Shown one piece after another: positions 1-6,177 of a stretch of 6,265 nt of DNA. Below the pieces are notes generated by a model. It did not search any database. It saw only the letters and a list, made by a program, of their open reading frames with translations, and had not been told where the DNA came from. Numbering within the stretch: the first letter of the stretch is position 1; every line of letters begins with the position of its first letter. The DNA is from Propionibacteriaceae bacterium (GTDB lineage: Bacteria; Actinomycetota; Actinomycetes; Propionibacteriales; Propionibacteriaceae): the NCBI GenBank assembly GCA_031265725.1, contig JAISCH010000120.1:1-6265 (forward strand). Reading direction: 5' to 3'. The position numbers were made by a program, and so were the translations under genes.

Positions 1-1496
1 TCCTTCATCATCGCTTCTTGAAGCGTTCCCATATCCAAATCTTGCGGATCCAATTCCTCCTCGATCCGGCCGTTGCGGAGCACCACAATCCGGTCGCATA
101 CTTCGAGGAGTTCTTCCGCTTCCGAGGAGACAAAGACGATGGCGATACCATCGTTGGACAATTTCCTCATCAGGTCATAAAGCTGTGTTTTAGCGCCGAC
201 ATCTACACCGCGAGTCGGCTCATCGAGCAGCAGGACTTTCGGCTCAGTGTTGAGCGCCTTGCCGATCACGACTTTTTGTTGGTTGCCGCCGGATAGCGTT
301 CCCAAAGTATCCTCTGGCCGGGCGATTTTGATATCCAAGTTCTTGATGGATTGACGCACCGTATTGTTCATCTTCGCCTTGTTGAGCACCCCGAATGAGG
401 AAATCCGGTTAAGCGAAGCCAGGATCAGATTCTCATCGACGCCGAGAGTGGTTATCGCACCTTGATTGCGCCGATCCTCCGGCGTCATATAAATACCGGC
501 ATTGCGGGTGGATCGGATATTGCGCTTCAGCAACGGCTGGCCATCGAAAGACACCTCACCGGCTTCCGCATTGGACGCGCCCACAATAGCCCGAATGGTC
601 TCGGTGCGTCCCGATCCCAACAGCCCGGCGATACCAAGAATCTCCCCGACCCGCAAATCAAAACTCACCTCACTGACTCGCGGCTCCATCCTCAGCCCGC
701 GCACGCTTAAGATGACGTTCCCGATACTCGACTTCTCCCGGACTGTGGAGGCATGCTGCACCGCTGTGTCACCAATCATCAATTCGACAACTTCCCGGTG
801 CGAGGTTTGACTCATCGGCATATTTCCGACGATCTTCCCATCGCGCATAACGGTGACTGAGGTGGCGACCCGTTCGATCTCGTCCATGCGATGAGAGATA
901 TAGATGACACCGATTCCCTGATCGGCAAGGCGCTTCACCACTTCGATCAAATAGCTGACCTCATCGCCGGCCAATGAACTCGTCGGCTCATCCAGAATCA
1001 ACAGTCGCGCACCCACCGAGATCGCCCGGGCGATCTCGACCAATTGCACTTGAGCCAGCGGCAGGTTGCTGATGGACTCGGTGACCGGAATGCGTAACCC
1101 GATCAATTCCAATGCCTCCCGAGCTTGGGCGTTGAGTTTCGGCCACGATATTCCGCTGAACCGTGACCGAGGCCAGCGGCCGAGCATGATGTTCTCTGCG
1201 ACGGTTAATTCTTTGGCGCAAGCCAGTTCTTGGTGAACCGTCGCTATGCCCATCCCCATAGCGTCACTCGGCCCTTTGAAAGTCACCGTATCCCCGGCCA
1301 CGCGAAGCGTCCCAGTGTCGGGACGCTCCACGCCGCCAAGAATTTTGATCAATGTGGACTTTCCGGCGCCATTTTTACCGAGCAAAGCCCGGACTTCCCC
1401 CGCATGGATGGCGAATGACACATCATCCAATGCCACTACACCGGGGAAACTTTTGGAAACGTTTGCTAATTCCGCTAGTGCTACTTCAGATGGCAC
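1..1496 (-). CDS. Sugar ABC transporter ATP-binding protein, two ATPase domains (RbsA/MglA/XylG type), 3' end cut by window edge
   Basis: This is the cytoplasmic ATPase that powers a ribose/xylose-type sugar importer. The frame is open for 498 codons from a GTG at 1496 to the window edge, and relatives are about 500 residues, so only a few C-terminal residues are missing. Domain 1 has Walker A GKNGAGKST (residues 40-48), Q-loop Gln89, a degenerate signature NLPLAQ (144-149), Walker B LLILDE (165-170) and switch His202. Domain 2 has a degenerate Walker A GLLGSGRTE (291-299, Arg297 in place of Lys), canonical signature LSGGNQQK (401-408), Walker B VLLLDE (421-426), and Ser457-Ser458 in place of the switch His. 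This asymmetry is usual in the family. GTG is chosen because GGAG (1505-1508) lies 8 nt upstream, the frame has a stop shortly before it, and the ATG at 1510 is in another frame that stops after three codons. It follows the binding-protein gene by 56 bp; the permease gene should lie beyond position 1. The exact substrate is unknown. Confidence 0.95.
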   Translation of the reverse strand, partial: MPSEVALAELANVSKSFPGVVALDDVSFAIHAGEVRALLGKNGAGKSTLIKILGGVERPDTGTLRVAGDTVTFKGPSDAMGMGIATVHQELACAKELTVAENIMLGRWPRSRFSGISWPKLNAQAREALELIGLRIPVTESISNLPLAQVQLVEIARAISVGARLLILDEPTSSLAGDEVSYLIEVVKRLADQGIGVIYISHRMDEIERVATSVTVMRDGKIVGNMPMSQTSHREVVELMIGDTAVQHASTVREKSSIGNVILSVRGLRMEPRVSEVSFDLRVGEILGIAGLLGSGRTETIRAIVGASNAEAGEVSFDGQPLLKRNIRSTRNAGIYMTPEDRRNQGAITTLGVDENLILASLNRISSFGVLNKAKMNNTVRQSIKNLDIKIARPEDTLGTLSGGNQQKVVIGKALNTEPKVLLLDEPTRGVDVGAKTQLYDLMRKLSNDGIAIVFVSSEAEELLEVCDRIVVLRNGRIEEELDPQDLDMGTLQEAMMK

Positions 1497-1504
1497 AACT
1501 ACAA

Positions 1505-1508
1505 CTCC
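1505..1508 (-). promoter_or_regulatory. Ribosome-binding site for the GTG start of the ATPase
   Basis: GGAG on the minus strand lies 8 nt before the GTG at 1496 inside the 56-bp spacer. It is the main support for a non-ATG start. The in-frame TGA upstream at about 1537 leaves no ATG in this frame before the conserved N-terminus. Confidence 0.65.
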
Positions 1509-1552
1509 ATTTCTCTTTCTGGCACCGAAAAGACCGCTAACTCACTGACCGA

Positions 1553-2590
1553 TCACGGAATACCGTCGGCATGCTCGGTAAGCCAAGCGTCTAGTCCAGC
1601 GGTGTCCTCCACCTTGAACATCTGGGTGGGAACCGTCACCAAGTAGGTGTCGTTCTTCTCTCCCGCGATGGCCTTCAAAGCGACCTTCACCGACTCACGG
1701 CCCATGATCTGTGGCAACTGGCCATTGGTAGCCAATAAGATTTCCGGATTAGTCTTGAAATAATTGGCCAACTGCACAGAGATGTCATTGCCGAACACCA
1801 CGGTCTTACCTGATCGCTGGGTGGCGACAACGCCTTGGATGGCGCCGATCGTCCCGTTGTCGGTGGTGCCATACATAGCTTCGATCTTGTCGTCGCCAGT
1901 TAGCATCGTGGTAGCGGTCGCGGTGGACTTATCCGGCTCGAAGCCAGCTTGATCAGCAGCCCAGACAACACCGGGCAGAATCTCTTCGACTCCACGCTTG
2001 AAGCCAGCCTTACGTTCCAAGCAGGCCTCGTAAACATCGCAGTTCAAGATGCCGAAACGCGGTGCGCTGATGCCCTTGTCTTTGAAATAGTTGCCAGCGA
2101 TAATTCCGACGTCATAACCCAATTTGTCCTGGTCGGTGGTGACCAGCGCGTAAATATACTTCTCCGCATCTGCCTTATTGATGCAGGAGTTGTAGCAGAT
2201 CACCGGGATACCGGCATCGAATGCCTGCTTTATCCCAGCCACTGAGGCTTCTGCTGACACCGGGGAGGTGATGATGGCGTCCACCTTGCCGGAGATCAGG
2301 GTCGACAGGAATTCAGACTCTTGGGCAACGTCGCCACCAGAGTTCTGTCCGAGTAGGTTGATCCCTTGACCTTCTTCTTTGGCACCGTCTTCGATGCCCT
2401 TCTTGATGCCGCCGTAAAAGCCCTGAGCATCCAGGTACAGCGCGCCGATGGTGACTTCTTTGCCATCCGTAGTCTCACCGCCACTGCCACTCGGGGCAGG
2501 GGTTGGAGAAGAGCACGCCGCGAGCAGAATCGACAATAAGCCGATAAACGCGGGTGCGACTACGGCCCGAAGCCGTATTCGTTTAGCCAT
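1553..2590 (-). CDS. Sugar ABC transporter substrate-binding lipoprotein (RbsB-like, Peripla_BP_4 type)
   Basis: This is the extracytoplasmic, membrane-anchored receptor of the importer, 345 aa. Residues 1-25 form a lipoprotein signal peptide: basic start (KRIRLR), hydrophobic core (PAFIGLLSILLAA), then lipobox LLAAC with Cys26 as the lipidated residue. A Ser/Pro/Gly-rich tether (27-43) follows. The mature part starts with a typical first beta strand (VTIGALYLD) and helix (GFYGGIKKGIEDGA). It has the family landmarks VDAIITSPVSAEA (103-115), ERKAGFKRG (192-200), and FGNDI (266-270) with Asn268/Asp269, a usual ligand-contact region in this fold. Four cysteines in the mature part are paired as C132-x3-C136 and C184-x5-C190, which is uncommon for an exported binding protein. 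The start is supported by AAGGAG (2597-2602) 6 nt upstream. It lies between the dehydrogenase and the ATPase. The fold points to monosaccharides, polyols or related small molecules; the precise ligand is not evident. Confidence 0.94.
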   Translation of the reverse strand: MAKRIRLRAVVAPAFIGLLSILLAACSSPTPAPSGSGGETTDGKEVTIGALYLDAQGFYGGIKKGIEDGAKEEGQGINLLGQNSGGDVAQESEFLSTLISGKVDAIITSPVSAEASVAGIKQAFDAGIPVICYNSCINKADAEKYIYALVTTDQDKLGYDVGIIAGNYFKDKGISAPRFGILNCDVYEACLERKAGFKRGVEEILPGVVWAADQAGFEPDKSTATATTMLTGDDKIEAMYGTTDNGTIGAIQGVVATQRSGKTVVFGNDISVQLANYFKTNPEILLATNGQLPQIMGRESVKVALKAIAGEKNDTYLVTVPTQMFKVEDTAGLDAWLTEHADGIP

Positions 2591-2596
2591 GAGGCT

Positions 2597-2602
2597 CTCC
2601 TT
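2597..2602 (-). promoter_or_regulatory. Strong ribosome-binding site of the binding-protein gene
   Basis: AAGGAG on the minus strand, 6 nt before the ATG at 2590, is a near-ideal site. With the 73-bp leader, it fits the usual need to make far more binding protein than ATPase or permease in such operons; the ATPase has only GGAG and a GTG start. Confidence 0.8.
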
Positions 2603-2623
2603 CTATAGTGTTTTCACTTGTAG
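2603..2623. repeat. Small imperfect inverted repeat in the spacer before the binding-protein gene
   Basis: The arms CTA-AGTG and CACT-TAG surround a four-base TTTT centre, with one unpaired base on one side and two on the other. The repeat sits in the 73-bp spacer (2591-2663) between the dehydrogenase stop and the binding-protein start, directly before the ribosome-binding site. It could be a weak RNA hairpin or an operator half-site pair. The stem is short and A/T-rich, so it may be chance. I see no convincing -35/-10 promoter in the rest of the spacer on the minus strand and no terminator. Confidence 0.3.
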
Positions 2624-2663
2624 TCTTTACATTCGGCCATATTCAGTTATTTCCGGACCGGGT

Positions 2664-3680
2664 TCATTCTTGACAAAGAACCACAGCTTTGACCGCCGTT
2701 GGATCGTTCTCCCCAATAGTCATCGCCTGGTCAGCTTCGGTCAGACGGAAACGATGGGTGATTATTCCAGCGACATCGACCAGGCCATTGGAAATGAGTT
2801 CCACCGCCTTCGGATAGATACCGGCGTAGCGATACACTCCGGTGATTGAGGCCTCCCGGGCTTGCAAGGCGAATAGGTCCAGTCGCCGGTCCATTTCTTT
2901 GCCGATACCGATGATCGCCAGCCGCGCACGCGGATTCAGCACCTTGACCGCAGCGTCGAAAGCTCCACTCGCTCCGGAACACTCCAATACCACGTCAAAG
3001 TTTCCATAAGGTGTGAAATCCAACTCGGAGGTGACGTTAACCGGAGAGATGCCATCAAATTTCGTGGCGAAAGCCACTCGATCAGCGTTGATGTCAGCAA
3101 GCACCACTCTGGCAGCTCCCAGGGCATGAGCTGTCTGTGCGGCCAACACGCCGATTGGACCGGCTCCGATCACCAATACCTGATCTCCCACACCCAGCTT
3201 GGTTTTGACGGCGGCCCAAAGCCCCACCGCGAGGGGTTCGGTCATCGCGGCTTGCTCAGCGGTGACTCCGGTGCCGACTGGGAAAACCCAGTCCGCTGGC
3301 AGAGCGATCCTCCGCGCCATCGCCCCATGAAACGGAGGGGTCGCCATGAAAGCCATATTCGCGCAGAGGTTGTACGCACCCGTCCAACATGGCTGACAGT
3401 GGCCACAAGGGATACCCGGTTCGATGGCCACCAACGTGCCCGCACTCAATCCGGAAGTGCCCGGATCGATGATGCGCCCGGACGGCTCGTGCCCAAGCAC
3501 CATCGGCTCGTTCAGCAGCCAATCATGGATTCTTCCGTCGCGGTAGTAGTGCACGTCCGATCCACAGACTCCGACTGCCTCGACTTGGACCACCACCCAG
3601 CCTGGACGAGACTTCGGCTCGGGCCACGGCTGAATGCGCAGATCACGCGCACCGTGTAGCACTGCGGCGATATTTTCCAT
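2664..3680 (-). CDS. Zinc-dependent medium-chain dehydrogenase, sorbitol/xylitol dehydrogenase type
   Basis: This is a cytosolic NAD(P)-dependent alcohol/polyol dehydrogenase of 338 aa, normal for the family. The catalytic zinc site is visible as GVCGSD (Cys39), GHE (His64, Glu65) and TEPL (Glu149). The structural zinc lobe has four cysteines: C92, C95, C98 and C106. The Rossmann motif GAGPIG (172-177) is followed by Asp196 at the end of the next strand (VVLADIN), which favours NAD over NADP. The run HYYRDGRI (44-51) resembles sorbitol and xylitol dehydrogenases. An ATG at 3707 overlaps the regulator stop and would add nine residues (MRNKEEFGF), but it has no ribosome-binding site. The ATG at 3680 has AGGAGG (3692-3697) 11 nt upstream and gives the usual N-terminus, so I prefer it. 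The neighbouring kinase suggests polyol-to-ketose oxidation before phosphorylation. Threonine dehydrogenase or another sugar-alcohol specificity cannot be excluded. Confidence 0.93.
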   Translation of the reverse strand: MENIAAVLHGARDLRIQPWPEPKSRPGWVVVQVEAVGVCGSDVHYYRDGRIHDWLLNEPMVLGHEPSGRIIDPGTSGLSAGTLVAIEPGIPCGHCQPCWTGAYNLCANMAFMATPPFHGAMARRIALPADWVFPVGTGVTAEQAAMTEPLAVGLWAAVKTKLGVGDQVLVIGAGPIGVLAAQTAHALGAARVVLADINADRVAFATKFDGISPVNVTSELDFTPYGNFDVVLECSGASGAFDAAVKVLNPRARLAIIGIGKEMDRRLDLFALQAREASITGVYRYAGIYPKAVELISNGLVDVAGIITHRFRLTEADQAMTIGENDPTAVKAVVLCQE

Positions 3681-3690
3681 GAAACCGAAT

Positions 3691-3698
3691 TCCTCCTT
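3691..3698 (-). promoter_or_regulatory. Strong ribosome-binding site that sets the dehydrogenase start
   Basis: Read on the minus strand this is AAGGAGGA, nearly full complementarity to the 16S rRNA tail, placed 10 nt before the ATG at 3680. It lies inside the extra nine codons that an ATG at 3707 would add, and that upstream ATG has no comparable site. This decides for the shorter dehydrogenase. The spacing is at the long end of normal. Confidence 0.75.
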
Positions 3699-3703
3699 AT
3701 TCC

Positions 3704-4669
3704 TCATAACCAGGGCAGCGCTGCCCTGACTTCGGATGACTCAATTCCCTGCGCGGCCAATTCGTCTTGAAAAGCCTGAATCTTGCCTGGATCGACCAAC
3801 GACAGAATTGCCCCGACTTCGGCATAGGCAGAGCGCCAGACCAAGACTCCGGAAGATAATTCATCGAACCAGTCCGACATGGCCTGCTGCGATATCGGCA
3901 CTTCGTTGAGCCCGGCGAGACGTGGCGGGATGGCGGTGACGACTTTGTGCCAGACACCAGCGTCGATCTTGCCGGTGAGCATCGCCACAGCTACATCCGG
4001 GAACCGGCATTCCACATATTCGTAGCCTTCAGTGACGGGGAAGTTGACTTCGGTGAGCCGCATCAGATCGTAGGAATCCGGATCAATAGCGATACGTCGC
4101 GGCCTACTCGTGTCGTATTCGGGCGTCTCCAAGATGACCAATGTGTCCGGACGGTAATACGTGAGCGGCCCCAACTCCAGGCAGGCATACTCCGGAGAAT
4201 CCATCAGCCCCAAGCTGATAGCAGCCCCGCGTGACAAATGGATGGCGCAACGCTCATCGCCGCGCAACCGTACCGCACGAGCCGTGCCACCACGGACGAA
4301 ATCGAATTCGACGTGCAACCCGTATTCGGCAAGTTGCGAGCGCAGGCTGATCGCGGTGGCGCTGACCTCTACGCTGCCGGGCGGAGTGGATACCAACCGC
4401 AGCGGGTCCAAGGCCGCCTGCCGCCATAGCACCCCCTGATCCCAGGCTTCGATAACCGTCCCTTGGTGTCCGTGAGTCCGCAGTTCCACCCCGCCAAGGC
4501 TGGTCAACTGCCGCAACGCCTGCTGTAATGTGCCTGAACCCACTCCTAATTCACTCTGCAATTCGAGGATCGGTGGAAGTGTTTGCCCAGGTCCGGTGCG
4601 CAAGATTCTCAAGGCGAGATTCCGGACGGCGTGTTCGCGTGCGCTGGGAGCGGTCGGAAGATAAGTCAT
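3704..4669 (-). CDS. YhfZ-like transcriptional regulator (winged helix plus binding-protein-like C-terminal domain)
   Basis: This is a likely DNA-binding regulator of this operon, 321 aa. Residues about 10-75 form a GntR-like winged helix-turn-helix: a helix (REHAVRNLALRIL), a second helix after LPPILELQSELG, a recognition helix around GSGTLQQALRQLTSLG (44-59) and a wing (VELRTHGHQGTVI, 61-73). Residues about 90-321 do not look like the usual FCD or UTRA effector domains of GntR proteins. They contain RIAIDPDSYDLMRLTE (about 192-207) and MLTGKIDAGVWHK (about 230-242), which resemble the periplasmic-binding-protein type 2 fold of the E. coli YhfZ family. The assignment is by recognition of the pattern, not a search. 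The start overlaps the kinase stop as ATGA, with AAAGGG 5 nt upstream, so translation is probably coupled. The last codons contain a perfect 18-bp palindrome. The effector is unknown, perhaps the sugar substrate or its phosphorylated product. Confidence 0.75.
   Translation of the reverse strand: MTYLPTAPSAREHAVRNLALRILRTGPGQTLPPILELQSELGVGSGTLQQALRQLTSLGGVELRTHGHQGTVIEAWDQGVLWRQAALDPLRLVSTPPGSVEVSATAISLRSQLAEYGLHVEFDFVRGGTARAVRLRGDERCAIHLSRGAAISLGLMDSPEYACLELGPLTYYRPDTLVILETPEYDTSRPRRIAIDPDSYDLMRLTEVNFPVTEGYEYVECRFPDVAVAMLTGKIDAGVWHKVVTAIPPRLAGLNEVPISQQAMSDWFDELSSGVLVWRSAYAEVGAILSLVDPGKIQAFQDELAAQGIESSEVRAALPWL
3711..3728. repeat. Perfect 18-bp palindrome at the 3' end of the regulator gene
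   Basis: The sequence CAGGGCAGCGCTGCCCTG equals its own reverse complement over all 18 bases; the flanking bases do not extend it. It covers the last codons of the regulator (the RAALPW region) and ends 13 nt before the dehydrogenase ribosome-binding site at 3692-3697. In RNA it could fold as a 7-bp stem with a GCGC loop. It could be an operator for a dimeric regulator, an RNA hairpin that tunes the balance between regulator and dehydrogenase, or chance within coding sequence. There is no run of U after it, so it is not a classic terminator. Confidence 0.6.
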
Positions 4670-6177
4670 AGCTGCCCTTTCTGAAGTAGCGGAATACTGG
4701 CGATTGTCGCACCAACTTCCACATATCTATCCAAAAGAGGCCGATAACTGCGGTGTCGCCCAGCATCCGGCAGGTAGCACTCAGTTATTGGCAGCTTCTC
4801 CCAACTACTCAAACTTTGCCCATCCAGATCACCGACTGCCCAAGCGCCCAATATCGCTGCGCCACGAGTGCCCGGCGTAATGTCGCCGAGACTGTGAAAA
4901 GCGCGGCCCACGGCATCAGCCTTGATCTGCATCGCCACTCGGCTGCGAGTGCCGCCACCATAGGAAATAATCGGCTGGTCATCGTCCAGGCCACCCATTG
5001 CCCGCAGCACACAGCAACAATCCAGCGCGATGCTCTCCAGCAGAGCGCGGGAAAGATGACCCAAGCCATGCTCCCAACTCAAACCAGCCCAAGCTCCCCG
5101 GGCCGTTGGGATCAGCGGGCCGTTCTGCCCACCAAGATGTGGATAGAAAAAGGCGCTGTCACTGCCGACTGGCACGCTGCTGGCCAAGTCGTCCATGGCC
5201 TTGTCGGGAGCGGGGCAACCAGCCTCGGCCAGTAATTTGGTGAACCACGAGCGGGTGAATCCGCTGCCGATTAGCACCGACTGCTGGAACCAGTCACCGA
5301 CTTCGACTCCAGCGGCACCATCGAACCATCCCGCTGGATCGGGAGCGAACTCGTCGCTGACCCGACCAATAACACTGTAGGTGCCAGCGGAATCAGCTAC
5401 CGCTCCCAACTCGCGCAGGCCAACTCCGATGTAGCCTCCCATTTGATCGCCGCATCCAGCCGCTATTGGCACCCCCGGCCGCAAACCAACGCGCTCGGCG
5501 ATGTCTTCGCGGAGGCAGCCAATGATTTGCGTGGATGGAACAATCTTCGGCAGCAATTCCATCGGGATATCCAAGAGGTCACATAATTCCGGACTCCACT
5601 GGTCGTTCTTGGTATCGGATAGGCCATAGGCCCACAGCACCGTCCGGTCAGTGAAAGCATCCTCAGCGGTCAATCCGGCTAAATGCCCACCTACCAGACC
5701 ACCAGCGGTCAAGAATTTGGCGACCTTAACGAATTCCGCACTTCTGCGTTCCCGATGCCAGGCGATCTTGGCGGCAATCGTCGGATTACCCGCGCCGCAG
5801 AGTTCACGGATGCGTTGTTCATGAGCCTTCACCATCGCGTCCAATTGCGGGGTGTAGCGGGTGTCCAAAGTAGTTGTGTACGGCGTGACAGCCTTTCCAT
5901 CCTCGGCCAGCCCGACGCCGCCGGAAATCATCACGTCTAACCCGATGGAGACGACCTCTTCCGGCTCAATAAAACATTTGGCGACTGCCTCAGCCATCGC
6001 TTTCTCGACGCCGGTCAGAATGTCAGCGGGTACGTATTCCGCTCCACCATCCGGCTCGATCTTTGGCTGGTAATAGCTGGAGGCGAAACCCAGCGCATGC
6101 CCGGTTTCGGTGAATACTCCACATTTCGCCGATCCGGAACCCACATCGATTCCCAGATAGATTCGCCGCGTGCTCAT
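4666..6177 (-). CDS. FGGY-family carbohydrate kinase (xylulokinase-like)
   Basis: This is a cytosolic ATP-dependent sugar or polyol kinase of 503 aa, full length for the family. The N-terminal domain opens with the phosphate-binding strand YLGIDVGSGSAK (7-18). The segment TTTLDTRYTPQ (101-111) sits where substrate-contacting residues lie in xylulokinases. The catalytic base is the Asp in AGCGDQMGGYIG (Asp244). The C-terminal FGGY domain shows GSGFTRSWF (304-312), the adenine-site stretch ISYGGGTRSR (404-413) and PGTRGAAILGAWA (435-447). Three cysteines in a row occur at 387-389. The start has AGGTGG (6185-6190) 7 nt upstream and overlaps the stop of the preceding gene as ATGA; the same frame is open further upstream to the edge, but the N-terminus from 6177 matches the family exactly. 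Beside a polyol dehydrogenase the likely substrate is a ketose such as xylulose or ribulose. Other FGGY substrates (ribitol, erythritol, glycerol, gluconate) are not excluded. Confidence 0.94.
   Translation of the reverse strand: MSTRRIYLGIDVGSGSAKCGVFTETGHALGFASSYYQPKIEPDGGAEYVPADILTGVEKAMAEAVAKCFIEPEEVVSIGLDVMISGGVGLAEDGKAVTPYTTTLDTRYTPQLDAMVKAHEQRIRELCGAGNPTIAAKIAWHRERRSAEFVKVAKFLTAGGLVGGHLAGLTAEDAFTDRTVLWAYGLSDTKNDQWSPELCDLLDIPMELLPKIVPSTQIIGCLREDIAERVGLRPGVPIAAGCGDQMGGYIGVGLRELGAVADSAGTYSVIGRVSDEFAPDPAGWFDGAAGVEVGDWFQQSVLIGSGFTRSWFTKLLAEAGCPAPDKAMDDLASSVPVGSDSAFFYPHLGGQNGPLIPTARGAWAGLSWEHGLGHLSRALLESIALDCCCVLRAMGGLDDDQPIISYGGGTRSRVAMQIKADAVGRAFHSLGDITPGTRGAAILGAWAVGDLDGQSLSSWEKLPITECYLPDAGRHRSYRPLLDRYVEVGATIASIPLLQKGQL

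Noticed and set aside
988..1221. Minus-strand open frame of 77 codons within the ATPase region
   Set aside because: It is out of frame with the continuous 498-codon ATPase frame, which carries all ABC motifs.
1497..1552. Possible terminator between the binding-protein and ATPase genes
   Set aside because: No G+C-rich stem followed by a T run is present on the minus strand; the genes belong to one transport system and are likely co-transcribed.
2670..2675. TTGACA on the plus strand, resembling a -35 promoter element
   Set aside because: It lies in the 3' end of the dehydrogenase gene, no TATAAT-like element follows at 16-18 bp, and no plus-strand gene exists downstream for it to serve.
3126..3659. 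Plus-strand open frame of 177 codons opposite the dehydrogenase
   Set aside because: It lies entirely antisense to a gene with intact zinc and Rossmann motifs, has no recognisable domain, and its low-complexity, Arg/His-rich composition is typical of a shadow frame in G+C-rich DNA.
3681..3707. Longer dehydrogenase starting at the ATG that overlaps the regulator stop
   Set aside because: That ATG has no ribosome-binding site, while a strong AAGGAGGA lies downstream of it and serves the ATG at 3680; the nine extra residues are not typical of the family.
4753..5235. Plus-strand open frame of 160 codons opposite the kinase C-terminal domain
   Set aside because: It is antisense to conserved kinase sequence, has no family features, and is rich in Ser, Gln, Thr and Ala as expected for a shadow.
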